A DNA stretch of 64,000 nt from Mesorhizobium sp. M1B.F.Ca.ET.045.04.1.1. Its GTDB lineage: Bacteria > Pseudomonadota > Alphaproteobacteria > Rhizobiales > Rhizobiaceae. The notes beneath the pieces are model-generated. The model was not told the origin of the DNA. It saw only the letters and a list, made by a program, of their open reading frames with translations, and did not search any database. The translations under genes were made by a program, and so were the position numbers. Below, piece after piece: positions 17,398 to 24,832 of the stretch (positions within the stretch are counted from its first letter, which is position 1; every line of letters begins with the position of its first letter). The stretch lies in NCBI RefSeq assembly GCF_003952465.1, contig NZ_CP034448.1:2209001-2273000 (forward strand). The letters are read 5' to 3'.

Positions 17398-17699
17398 AGG
17401 TTCTGACCGCGAACAGGCTCTCCGACGGCATTGCCGTCTGGTACGCCGATGGCGGCTGGGCGGAGATAGTCGGCCATGCCGACATCGCCCATGACAAAGC
17501 GGCGGAGGACCGGCTGGAAGCGATCGGCGCCGCGGCCGCCGCCAACAACGAGGTGGTCGACGTCAACCTGATCGACGTCACCGCGGTCGATGGATTGGTC
17601 GAGCCGGTGCGGCTGCGCGAGAAGATCCGCGCCGCGGGCCCGACCATCCGCACCGACATCGGCAAGCAGGCGTCCCCGGCACCGGCCCGGGCGGCATAA
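17394..17699 (+). CDS. DUF2849 small protein of the sulfite reduction operon
   Basis: A 101-residue soluble protein starting MKVLTANRLSDGIAVWYADGGW, the DUF2849 pattern. It overlaps the end of cysG by 4 bp and precedes cysI by 43 bp. In many alphaproteobacteria it is found in exactly this place, so it is probably an accessory factor for siroheme delivery or sulfite reduction. The biochemical role is not known to me. Confidence 0.85.
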   Translation: MKVLTANRLSDGIAVWYADGGWAEIVGHADIAHDKAAEDRLEAIGAAAAANNEVVDVNLIDVTAVDGLVEPVRLREKIRAAGPTIRTDIGKQASPAPARAA

Positions 17700-17742
17700 G
17701 TTCAAGGAAAGAGAGGGCGGACGCGCCCCCGGAAGACGAAGC

Positions 17743-19413
17743 ATGTACCGTTACGACGAGTTCGACCAAGATTTCGTTCGCGCCCGGGTCGCCGAGTTCA
17801 GCGACCAGGTGCAGCGCCGGCTTGCCGGCGAGATCACCGAGGACCAGTTTCGGCCGCTCAGGCTGATGAACGGCGTCTATCTGCAATTGCACGCCTATAT
17901 GCTGCGCATCGCGGTGCCCTACGGTACGCTGAACAGCCGGCAGTTGCGCATGCTCGGCCACATCGCCCGCAAATACGACAAGGGCTACGGCCATTTCACC
18001 ACACGCCAGAACATCCAGTTCAACTGGCCGGCGCTGTCGGACATTCCGGCGATCCTCGCCGATTTGGCGAGTGTCGAAATGCACGCCATCCAGACCAGCG
18101 GCAACTGCATCCGCAATGTCACCGCGGACCATTTCGCGGGAGCCGCCGCCGACGAGGTCGCCGATCCGCGCCCCTATGCGGAAATCCTGCGCCAGTGGTC
18201 CTCGGTGCATCCGGAATTCTCGTACCTGCCGCGCAAGTTCAAGATCGCGGTGACCGGCGCCGAGCGCGACCGCGCCGCCATCCAGACGCACGATATCGGC
18301 CTGCATCTGAAGAAGAACGCGGCCGGCGAGCTGGGCTTTGCCGTCTATGTCGGCGGTGGCCAGGGCCGCACGCCGATGGTCGCCAGGAAGATCCGCGACT
18401 TCCTGCCGGAAGCCGACCTTCTGTCCTACTGCACGGCGATCCTGCGCGTTTACAACCTCTATGGCCGCCGCGACAACAAGTTCAAGGCACGCATCAAGAT
18501 CCTCGTCCACGAGACCGGCGTCGAGGAAATCACCCGCCAGGTCGAGGCCGAATGGCAGGAGCTGAAGGACGCCGAACTGAAGCTGCCGGAAGCCGACATC
18601 CAGGCGATCAACGCCTATTTCGCGCCGCCGGCATTGCCGGACCGGACGGAAGGCGACGCGCAAGTGAAGCAGGCGCGGCTCGATTCCAAAAGCTTCTCGG
18701 AATGGCTCGACCAGAATGTCGTGACCCATCGCCATCCTGACTATGCGGCGGTGACGATCTCGCTGAAGGGCATCGGCGAGGTGCCCGGCGACGCCACCGA
18801 CAGCCAAATGGAAGCGGTGGCCGACATCGCCGAGAAATTCGCTTTCGACGAGCTGCGCGTCAGTCACGAGCAGAACCTGATCCTGCCGCATGTGGCCCGC
18901 GCCGACCTCAAGACGGTCTATGACGCGCTGGTCGAGATTGGTCTCGCGACAGCCAATTCAAACCTGATCAGCGACATCATCTCCTGCCCGGGCCTCGACT
19001 ACTGCGCGTTGGCCACGGCGCGCTCCATTCCGGTGGCGCAGGAAATCTCGCGCCGCTTCGCCTCGCTGGAGCGGCAGCGCGAGATCGGCGAGTTGAAGCT
19101 GAAGATCTCCGGCTGCATCAATGCCTGCGGCCACCACCATGTCGGCCACATCGGCATTCTCGGCGTCGAGAAGAAGGGCACCGAGCTCTACCAAGTGACG
19201 CTCGGCGGCTCGGCCGACGAGAACACCTCGGTCGGCGAGATCATTGGCCGCGGCTTCTCCTCGGAAGAGATCACCGATGCCATCGAGCAGATCGTCGATA
19301 CCTATCTCGGCCTTCGGCTCAGTCCCGATGAACGTTTTATCGACGCCTACCGCCGTGTCGGTCCCTCGCCGTTCAAGGAGGCGCTCTATGCTGGCGAAAC
19401 CAAGGCCGCTTGA
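17743..19413 (+). CDS. cysI: Sulfite reductase hemoprotein (nitrite/sulfite reductase family)
   Basis: Reduces sulfite to sulfide with six electrons, using siroheme coupled to a [4Fe-4S] cluster. The 556-residue protein has two ferredoxin-like halves and both cluster motifs: SCPGLDYC (Cys-x5-Cys) and GCINACGHHHVGH (Cys-x3-Cys), the second also holding the siroheme-iron ligand. The substrate-binding region contains HFTTRQNIQFNW and an Asn-rich loop (QTSGNCIRNV). No flavoprotein CysJ is nearby, so electrons probably come from ferredoxin or another carrier. ATG at 17743 lies behind GGAAGACGAAGC. It overlaps cysH by 26 bp. Confidence 0.9.
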   Translation: MYRYDEFDQDFVRARVAEFSDQVQRRLAGEITEDQFRPLRLMNGVYLQLHAYMLRIAVPYGTLNSRQLRMLGHIARKYDKGYGHFTTRQNIQFNWPALSDIPAILADLASVEMHAIQTSGNCIRNVTADHFAGAAADEVADPRPYAEILRQWSSVHPEFSYLPRKFKIAVTGAERDRAAIQTHDIGLHLKKNAAGELGFAVYVGGGQGRTPMVARKIRDFLPEADLLSYCTAILRVYNLYGRRDNKFKARIKILVHETGVEEITRQVEAEWQELKDAELKLPEADIQAINAYFAPPALPDRTEGDAQVKQARLDSKSFSEWLDQNVVTHRHPDYAAVTISLKGIGEVPGDATDSQMEAVADIAEKFAFDELRVSHEQNLILPHVARADLKTVYDALVEIGLATANSNLISDIISCPGLDYCALATARSIPVAQEISRRFASLERQREIGELKLKISGCINACGHHHVGHIGILGVEKKGTELYQVTLGGSADENTSVGEIIGRGFSSEEITDAIEQIVDTYLGLRLSPDERFIDAYRRVGPSPFKEALYAGETKAA

Positions 19414-20152
19414 TCGCACGGACGGCGTCGAGGCCGGCGTCGCCGCGGAAGCGGCGGGGCTCGACGCGCTGCTCGGTCATCTGAAGCCGATCGAGATCAT
19501 CGAGCGGTCGGTGCGCGAATTCTTCCGCGGCGAGGTCGCCGCCGTGTCGTCCTTCGGCGCGGATTCGGCGGTGCTCCTGCACATGATCGCCAAGATAGAC
19601 CGGTCGCTGCCGGTGATCTTCCTCGATACCGGCAAGCATTTCGAGGAAACGCTCGGCTACCGCGACGCGCTGGTCGCCGATTTCGGCTTGACCGATGTCA
19701 GGGTGATCAAGCCGGACGAGGCGGCGCTCGAGCGCGTCGATCCTACCGGCAGACTGCACGAGACCGACACGGACGCCTGCTGCAACGTGCGCAAGGTCGA
19801 GCCGCTGGCCCGCGGCGTCGAGCCGTTCCGCGCCTGGTTCACCGGACGCAAGCGCTTCCAGGCTTCGACGCGCGCCGCGCTTCCGGTCTTCGAGGCGGTC
19901 GGCTCGCGCATCCGCATCAATCCGCTCGCGCGCTGGACGACGTCGGACCAGGCCGACTACATGCGCGCGCATGCGCTACGCGAAAATCCGCTGGTCGCCT
20001 ATGGCTATCTCTCGATCGGTTGCTTCCCATGCACGCAGCCGGTACAGCCTGGCGAGGATGCGCGCAGCGGCCGCTGGGCAGGGCACGCCAAGACCGAGTG
20101 CGGCATCCATCTGTCGGGGTTGGAGAAGTCGCTGACCGACGCCTCGCTTTAG
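19388..20152 (+). CDS. cysH: Assimilatory adenylylsulfate (APS) reductase
   Basis: Reduces APS to sulfite with thioredoxin. The 254-residue protein has the PP-loop nucleotide motif VSSFGADSAVLLHM, LDTGKHFEETLGY, the arginine motif WFTGRKRFQ, and the catalytic Cys in TECGIHLSG near the C-terminus. It carries the paired cysteines DACCNVRK and GCFPCTQ, which ligate a [4Fe-4S] cluster in APS-specific enzymes and are absent from PAPS-specific E. coli CysH; so APS is the likely substrate. ATG at 19388 lies inside the 3' end of cysI with AAGGAGG upstream, showing translational coupling. Confidence 0.92.
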   Translation: MLAKPRPLDRTDGVEAGVAAEAAGLDALLGHLKPIEIIERSVREFFRGEVAAVSSFGADSAVLLHMIAKIDRSLPVIFLDTGKHFEETLGYRDALVADFGLTDVRVIKPDEAALERVDPTGRLHETDTDACCNVRKVEPLARGVEPFRAWFTGRKRFQASTRAALPVFEAVGSRIRINPLARWTTSDQADYMRAHALRENPLVAYGYLSIGCFPCTQPVQPGEDARSGRWAGHAKTECGIHLSGLEKSLTDASL

Positions 20153-20249
20153 GGTATATCGCTATTCATCTGATGCGGGCCTGCAACGGCAGCTTCCGGT
20201 TTACTGGAGGCACCGTTCGCCTGAGGACCTTTGGGCTTTAGGAATTTTG

Positions 20250-20783
20250 ATGACTGAATCGACGACATCAGGGACCCGCCTTTGGACCCCGAAGGGATTT
20301 CGCGAGGACGACTGGGTTCATGCCGAAGGCGCCGAGGCGCTTGCTGGCAATGGCCGCTTCATCCTGCCGCTGCAGGCCTTCCTCGTGCTCGACGACGACG
20401 TCCGCAAGTCGGCCAAGGAGCGCATCGGCGTGTTGCTGCAGCCAGGCGACGAGCTCGACAAGATCGTCGGCCTGCTCGACCAGTTGTCGCTGGTGGCGCT
20501 GGCCTTTCCGGCGTTCAATGACGGCCGCTCCTTCTCAAAGGGCGAGTTGCTGCGCAGCCGGCACAACTTCAAGGGCGCGGTCCGCGCAACGGGCCAGGTG
20601 CTGGTCGACCAGTTGCCGCATATGCTGAGGCTCGGCTTCGACGAATTCGAAGTTTCCAACCCGGTGCTGCTGAAGCGGCTGGAGGAGGGGCGCACCGGCG
20701 GCTTGCCGGTCTACTACCAGCCGGCCGTGGAGCCGGAAGCCAAGGGTCCGAAATATTCCTGGCGGCGCAAGCGCCCGGGCTGA
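20250..20783 (+). CDS. DUF934 protein of the sulfite reduction operon
   Basis: A 177-residue protein with the DUF934 signature: DGRSFSKGELLRSR, then FKGAVRATGQVLVDQLPHMLRLGFDEFEV. Known to occur beside cysI/cysH in many proteobacteria, where it is described only as an oxidoreductase-associated protein; a role in electron supply or assembly for sulfite reductase is an inference. ATG at 20250 follows AGGAATTTTG; a TTG at 20247 is also possible. It lies 97 bp after cysH, probably in the same transcript. Confidence 0.85.
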   Translation: MTESTTSGTRLWTPKGFREDDWVHAEGAEALAGNGRFILPLQAFLVLDDDVRKSAKERIGVLLQPGDELDKIVGLLDQLSLVALAFPAFNDGRSFSKGELLRSRHNFKGAVRATGQVLVDQLPHMLRLGFDEFEVSNPVLLKRLEEGRTGGLPVYYQPAVEPEAKGPKYSWRRKRPG

Positions 20784-20958
20784 CGGCGTGACGGCATGCC
20801 GGGTTCGTTTCGGGCCAGCCTGGTCGGACCAAGATTGCGGATTTTCCCGGTTGGCTGGCATTGCAATGAGCGGAAGTTGGAAGCCGTCACCGATCTGGCC
20901 GGACCACTTGCGCGATTTGCGCTTTCCCTTCCGCCGTGTTGCCCTTAGGATAGGCTTA

Positions 20959-20979
20959 TTATTTCGCGGTCCGAAATAA
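20959..20979. promoter_or_regulatory. Perfect inverted repeat before the PfpI-family gene
   Basis: TTATTTCG-CGGTC-CGAAATAA has 8-bp perfect arms with a 5-bp spacer, ending 24 bp before the start codon. Position and symmetry suggest a repressor site overlapping the promoter; the regulator is not next to it. Confidence 0.5.
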
Positions 20980-21003
20980 ATAGCCGTCAAGGGAGGAATC
21001 GAC

Positions 21004-21624
21004 ATGGCAGGCAAGAAGATATTGATGCTCGTCGGCGAGTTCAGCGAGGAATACGAGATTTTCGTCTTTGAGCAGGCCATGCATGCGGTCGGCCACACCG
21101 TCCATGTCGTGTGCCCGGACAAGAAGGCCGGCGATGTGCTCAAGACTTCATTGCACGACTTCGAGGGCCATCAGACCTATACCGAAAAGCTCGGCCACGA
21201 TTACATCCTCAACAAGACCTTCGCCGAGGTGAATCCCGCGGATTACGATGCGGTCTACGCGGCCGGCGGGCGCGGTCCGGAATATATCCGCATCGACAAG
21301 CGCGTGCAGGCGCTGGTCAGGCATTTCCATGAGACCGGCAAGCCGATCTTCACCATCTGCCACGGCGTGCAGATCCTCATCGCCGTCGACGGTGTGGTGC
21401 GCGGCAGGCAAGTTGCGGCGCTGCAATATTGCGAGCCCGAGGTTACGCTCGCCGGCGGCACCTATATCGATGTTGCGCCGACCGGCGCACATGTCGACGG
21501 CAATCTGGTGTCAGCCAAGGGTTGGCCGGGGCTTGCCGCTTTCATGCGGGAGTGCCTGAAGGTGCTCGGCACCGAAATTCGCCATGGCGAAGCGCTTATG
21601 CGAGACGAGCGCAAGGCGGCGTAA
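21004..21624 (+). CDS. DJ-1/PfpI family protein
   Basis: A 206-residue class I glutamine-amidotransferase-like protein. It starts with the strand KKILMLVGEFSEEYEI, has YAAGGRGPEYIR before the active site, and the nucleophile elbow FTICHGVQIL with Cys about residue 121 followed by His, as in PfpI/YhbO and DJ-1 relatives. These act as peptidases, glyoxalases or stress-linked deglycases; which applies cannot be told. ATG at 21004 follows GGGAGGAATCGAC. An inverted repeat lies just upstream and a RIME-like element starts at its stop codon. Confidence 0.85.
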   Translation: MAGKKILMLVGEFSEEYEIFVFEQAMHAVGHTVHVVCPDKKAGDVLKTSLHDFEGHQTYTEKLGHDYILNKTFAEVNPADYDAVYAAGGRGPEYIRIDKRVQALVRHFHETGKPIFTICHGVQILIAVDGVVRGRQVAALQYCEPEVTLAGGTYIDVAPTGAHVDGNLVSAKGWPGLAAFMRECLKVLGTEIRHGEALMRDERKAA

Positions 21625-21727
21625 AAGCGCGTCGCGATCTTTCAGATTCGCTCCATGCGCTTTAGGTTTTTGATTTTGCGCATGTCTTTGTCCCGAGACC
21701 GGTTCCCACTTTCGGGAGACATGCTTT
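21624..21727. repeat. RIME-like intergenic mosaic element, copy 1
   Basis: About 104 bp, beginning AAAGCGCGTCGCGATCTTTC, with a middle TAGGTTTTTGATTTT and an end GGTTCCCACTTTCGGGAGAC then ATGCTTT. It is about 90% identical by eye to the copy at 33533. It resembles in size and placement the rhizobial RIME1 element (about 108 bp, two palindromic parts). It starts on the last base of the preceding stop codon. Confidence 0.75.
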
Positions 21728-21780
21728 GGCTCTTTCCGCCGCGACGCTGCGGAGCGTTATAGGGGAGGCGGGCAGCGCGG

Positions 21781-21981
21781 CTATCGGCGCCGCACGCCGC
21801 CCACCTTTTCCGCCTCCGCCCCGTCCAGGCGGTCGAGCAGGTCGGTAAGCCGCTTGGGCACCTCTTTCTCCAGGCGAAATACCGGAAGGGTGCGCAAGAG
21901 GCGCTTGGTCGCTTCGCTGCTGACCTGCCGCCTGATATCGTTGGCGAGTCTGGCGCGCCTTTCACTGTTGGTGCCGCTCAT
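21781..21981 (-). CDS. Small NepR-like protein (possible anti-sigma factor)
   Basis: A 66-residue basic protein starting at ATG 21981. Its C-terminal half, LPVFRLEKEVPKRLTDLLDR followed by LDGAE, resembles the NepR helix pair (vP-x-R-x-x-DLL-x-x-LD), the anti-sigma factor that holds the general stress sigma factor EcfG in alphaproteobacteria. The usual partners ecfG and phyR are not beside it, so it may be a stray paralogue or only a look-alike. The frame upstream of the ATG stays open but lacks protein character. It is divergent from grpE. Confidence 0.5.
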   Translation of the reverse strand: MSGTNSERRARLANDIRRQVSSEATKRLLRTLPVFRLEKEVPKRLTDLLDRLDGAEAEKVGGVRRR

Positions 21982-22129
21982 AGTCCCAAAATCCTGTGTC
22001 GGCTTCGAAACTCCTCTAGCCCGGCAATGGTTCCCGCATCGGCCGACAGAGGCAAGCGAAGCTGTCCGGTAGGGTAAAATTTGAATTAATTTGGAATGAC
22101 CCGGGGATGGTCGGCAATGGCGCTTGCCC

Positions 22130-22158
22130 CTTGATTTTTGGCCTTTAAACCTCGATAT
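22130..22158 (+). promoter_or_regulatory. Possible RpoH (sigma-32) promoter of grpE
   Basis: CTTGAT-N17-CGATAT, one mismatch in each box from the alphaproteobacterial RpoH pattern CTTGAA-N16/17-CCATAT, located 42 bp upstream of the grpE start. GrpE is a heat-shock cochaperone, so this agrees with expectation. Confidence 0.45.
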
Positions 22159-22199
22159 CGGGCGCAAATCCAAACCAATCCGAATGACGGGATACGGCG

Positions 22200-22862
22200 A
22201 TGAGCGACCAGGCAAAAGACGAACGCGCGCCCGAGGAAATCGAAGCCACCCAGGCTTCCGACGCTCAGGCTTCCGGCGCCCAGGCTTCTGGCGAACGTGC
22301 GGAAGGCGGCGTCGACGGCGATTATGAAGCGCTTGTGCGGCTGCTGAAGGAAAACGAGGAACTGAAGGACCGCGCGCTGCGCGTCGCGGCCGAAATGGAG
22401 AACCTGCGGCGGCGCACCGCGCGCGACGTGCATGACGCGCGCACTTACGCGGTGGCCAACTTCGCCCGCGACATGCTGTCGGTGTCGGACAATCTGCGCC
22501 GCGCGCTGGATGCCATTCCGGCCGAGGCCAAGGCCGCGGGCGATGCCGGCTTCAAGGCGTTGATCGAGGGCGTCGACCTCACCGAGCGCGCCATGCTGTC
22601 GGCGCTGGAGCGGCACGGCGTGAAGAAGCTCGCGCCCGAGGGCGAGAAGTTTGACCCGAACTTCCACCAGGCGATGTTCGAGGTGCCCAACGCCGACGTT
22701 GCGGCCGGCACCGTCGTCCAGGTCGTGCAACCCGGCTATTCGATCGGCGAGCGTGTCTTGAGGCCCGCGATGGTCGGCGTCGCCAAGGGCGGCCCGAAGG
22801 CCGCAAGCGAGGCAAAGGTCGAACCGGGCCCGGTGAACGAGCAGGCCGAGAAGGATGCGTGA
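22200..22862 (+). CDS. grpE: Nucleotide exchange factor GrpE
   Basis: Cochaperone that releases ADP from DnaK. The 220-residue protein has an acidic N-terminus with a small in-frame repeat ([14 protein letters not shown], from a 15-bp DNA repeat), a long helix ([20 protein letters not shown] followed by NLRRR) and the C-terminal beta domain ending with [37 protein letters not shown], the GrpE signature. Length is usual (about 200). ATG at 22200 lies in a GGGATACGGCG context. dnaK is not in the window. A possible RpoH promoter lies upstream. Confidence 0.95.
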   Translation: MSDQAKDERAPEEIEATQASDAQASGAQASGERAEGGVDGDYEALVRLLKENEELKDRALRVAAEMENLRRRTARDVHDARTYAVANFARDMLSVSDNLRRALDAIPAEAKAAGDAGFKALIEGVDLTERAMLSALERHGVKKLAPEGEKFDPNFHQAMFEVPNADVAAGTVVQVVQPGYSIGERVLRPAMVGVAKGGPKAASEAKVEPGPVNEQAEKDA

Positions 22863-22869
22863 AGAGAGT

Positions 22870-22950
22870 GAGTAGCGAATAGGGAATAGCGAGTAGGGAA
22901 GCCGGTACTAACCGTGTTATTCACCACTACTCACTATTCGCTACTCACTA
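22870..22950. repeat. Heptanucleotide repeat pair with 15-bp inverted arms (array 1)
   Basis: A left block of heptads (TAGCGAA, TAGGGAA, TAGCGAG) and a right block of their complements (CTACTCA, CTATTCG, CTACTCA). GTGAGTAGCGAATAG at 22870-22884 is perfectly complementary to 22936-22950, so the RNA can form a long hairpin. It fills the 98-bp gap between grpE and the UPF0126 gene. Confidence 0.8.
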
Positions 22951-22960
22951 CTCGCTCACC

Positions 22961-23593
22961 ATGAATCCGATCGAACTGCTCGACTACGCCGGCGTCGCGG
23001 TTTTCGCGGCGACGGGCGCGCTTGCCGCGTCGCGCAAGGAGCTCGACATCATCGGCTTCCTGTTCCTGGCCAGCGTCACCGGCATCGGCGGCGGGACGCT
23101 GCGCGACGTCATCCTCAACCTGCCGGTGTTCTGGGTCGCCAATAGCGGTTATGTGCTGATCTGCGCCGTCGTGGCGGTGCTTGTCTTCTTCAGCGCCCAT
23201 CGCGTCGAATCCCGCTATAAGCTCTTGCTCTGGCTCGACGCGATCGGGCTTGCCGCCTTTGCGGTGATGGGAGCTGCAAAGGGGCTGGCGATCACGGGCT
23301 CGCCGGTCGTATCGGTCATCACCGGAGTGCTCACGGCGACCTTCGGCGGCATATTGCGCGACCTGCTCGCCGGCGAGCCGTCTGTGCTGTTGAGACCCGA
23401 GATCTATGTCACGGCGGCGCTTGCGGGGGCGGCGCTCTTCACGCTTTGCGACCTTATCGGCATGGCGGCGCTTCCATCCAGCCTGCTCGGCTTCGCGGCC
23501 GCTTTCCTGGTACGCGGGGGAGCGCTCAAATTCGGCTGGTCGTTTCCTGCCTACAAAAGCCGGCCCGGCCGGAGGCCGGAAGATATTCCGTGA
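22961..23593 (+). CDS. UPF0126/YicG-family membrane protein (TRIC-like channel)
   Basis: A 210-residue inner-membrane protein with seven predicted helices in two similar halves. Each half has a glycine-rich motif: TGIGGGTLRDVIL around residue 45 and TATFGGILRDLLAGEP around residue 128. Both match the UPF0126 repeat, the bacterial relatives of trimeric intracellular cation (TRIC) channels. The start MNPIELLDYAGVAVFAATGA enters the first helix directly. Substrate unproven. The gene is flanked on both sides by heptanucleotide repeat arrays, so it has little room for its own promoter and may be read from grpE. Confidence 0.85.
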   Translation: MNPIELLDYAGVAVFAATGALAASRKELDIIGFLFLASVTGIGGGTLRDVILNLPVFWVANSGYVLICAVVAVLVFFSAHRVESRYKLLLWLDAIGLAAFAVMGAAKGLAITGSPVVSVITGVLTATFGGILRDLLAGEPSVLLRPEIYVTAALAGAALFTLCDLIGMAALPSSLLGFAAAFLVRGGALKFGWSFPAYKSRPGRRPEDIP

Positions 23594-23597
23594 GGGA

Positions 23598-23758
23598 GCG
23601 AATAGCGAGTAGCGAGTAGCGAATAGGGTTGTTGTGACCAACCCAACATCGTTTATTTCTTTCGCTATTCGCTATTCGCTATTCGCTATTCGCTATTCGC
23701 TATTCGCTATTCGCTATTCGCTATTCGCTATTCGCTATTCGCTATTCGCTATTCGCTA
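23598..23758. repeat. Heptanucleotide tandem array: 14 perfect TTCGCTA units with an inverted left arm (array 2)
   Basis: Positions 23661-23758 are 14 perfect tandem copies of TTCGCTA (complement TAGCGAA). The left arm at 23598-23628 has about four heptads in the opposite sense (TAGCGAG, TAGCGAG, TAGCGAA), separated by a 32-bp spacer. It lies between the convergent ends of the UPF0126 gene and olsB. Confidence 0.92.
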
Positions 23759-23761
23759 GAC

Positions 23762-24646
23762 TTATGCCGCGAAGCGCTGCCCTTCGCCGCCATAGTAGTT
23801 GACGTAGCGGGCGCCGATTTCCTTGACCGGCATGACGACGAAGACATCGACGGTCGAGAATTCGTGGTCGATGACGCAGCCGTCGCCGATGCGGGCGCCG
23901 ACGCGCAGGTAGCCTTTGACCAGCGGCGGCATGGCGGCGATCGCCGCCTTGGCGTTGACGGCCTCGATCGGCATCAGGTCCATCGCGCAGTAGCGGCCCG
24001 CGACCGCCTTGACATCCCAGGCCTGGTTGGTGCGGCAATGATGGGCGAGATAGGTGAGCGCCTCGGCATGGGCCGCCGGCACGATGCCATGGAAGGAGGC
24101 GCAGCCGGTCATCACGCCGATACCATAGTGGTTGATATAGGCCCAGATGCCTTGCCAGAGCGCCTCGATGGTGCGCTTGGAGCGGTATTCCGGCAGCACA
24201 CAGGAGCGGCCGAGCTCAAGGAAGCGCTGGCCCGGATGGCGCGCGACCAGCTTGGTCAACTCGAACTCGCCCTCGGAGTAGAAGCCGCCGGCGGCCGTGG
24301 CGATCTCCTGCCGCAAAAGGCGGTAGGTGCCGACAATGCGGCGGTGCTCGGGACCGGGAAGCGACGTGTCGAACACCAAAAGGTGATCGCAGAGCGGGTC
24401 GAAGCGATCGGCATCGCGCCGGTCCTGCGCCTGGAACAAATCCTTCCTCGCGCCAAGCTCGTCATAGAATACCCGGTAGCGCACTTCCTGGGCGGCGGCG
24501 ATCTCGGCCTCGTTGCGGGCGAGCCGCACTTCAAGGTTGCCGATACGGCCCAGCGGTGCGCCGCTTGCGACGGCGTCGGCGGTACGCGCGCCGAGCAAAG
24601 CGCTGGCGTTCGGCCGAGTGTCGCATTCAGGCATTACTGTATGCAC
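23762..24646 (-). CDS. olsB: Lyso-ornithine lipid synthase (ornithine N-3-hydroxyacyltransferase) OlsB
   Basis: Transfers a 3-hydroxyacyl group from ACP to the alpha-amine of ornithine, the first step of ornithine lipid synthesis. The 294-residue protein has the GNAT-like acyltransferase pattern of OlsB: LEVRLARNEAEIAAAQEVRY, RVFYDELGAR, CDHLLVFD, IVGTYRLLR, FELGRSCVLPEYR and PPLVKGYLRVGARIGDG. The start is taken as GTG 24646, nine bases after AAGGAGAG; this gives the length known for S. meliloti OlsB (about 296), whereas upstream ATGs at 24670 and 24742 lack a spaced site. The partner OlsA is not here. A heptad array lies 3 bp beyond the stop. Confidence 0.87.
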   Translation of the reverse strand: MHTVMPECDTRPNASALLGARTADAVASGAPLGRIGNLEVRLARNEAEIAAAQEVRYRVFYDELGARKDLFQAQDRRDADRFDPLCDHLLVFDTSLPGPEHRRIVGTYRLLRQEIATAAGGFYSEGEFELTKLVARHPGQRFLELGRSCVLPEYRSKRTIEALWQGIWAYINHYGIGVMTGCASFHGIVPAAHAEALTYLAHHCRTNQAWDVKAVAGRYCAMDLMPIEAVNAKAAIAAMPPLVKGYLRVGARIGDGCVIDHEFSTVDVFVVMPVKEIGARYVNYYGGEGQRFAA

Positions 24647-24832
24647 GAGTGATTCTCTCCTTCGAGCCATCCCTCTTGGCACGGGGATACGGTGTAGGTG
24701 CAACAGGATTGTGACAGTACCGTGATACGGCGAGCCCGGCAATACTTCGTCGGCTGGGCAATACCTTCAACCGGCTATGTTACGGCTGCGAAAGCCAGGC
24801 AATCCAAGGTGTTCGCGAAACCAAAAAAATCG

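Noticed and set aside
23598..23758. A CRISPR array
   Set aside because: Units are 7 bp with no spacers of 25-40 bp between them; this is a tandem heptanucleotide repeat.
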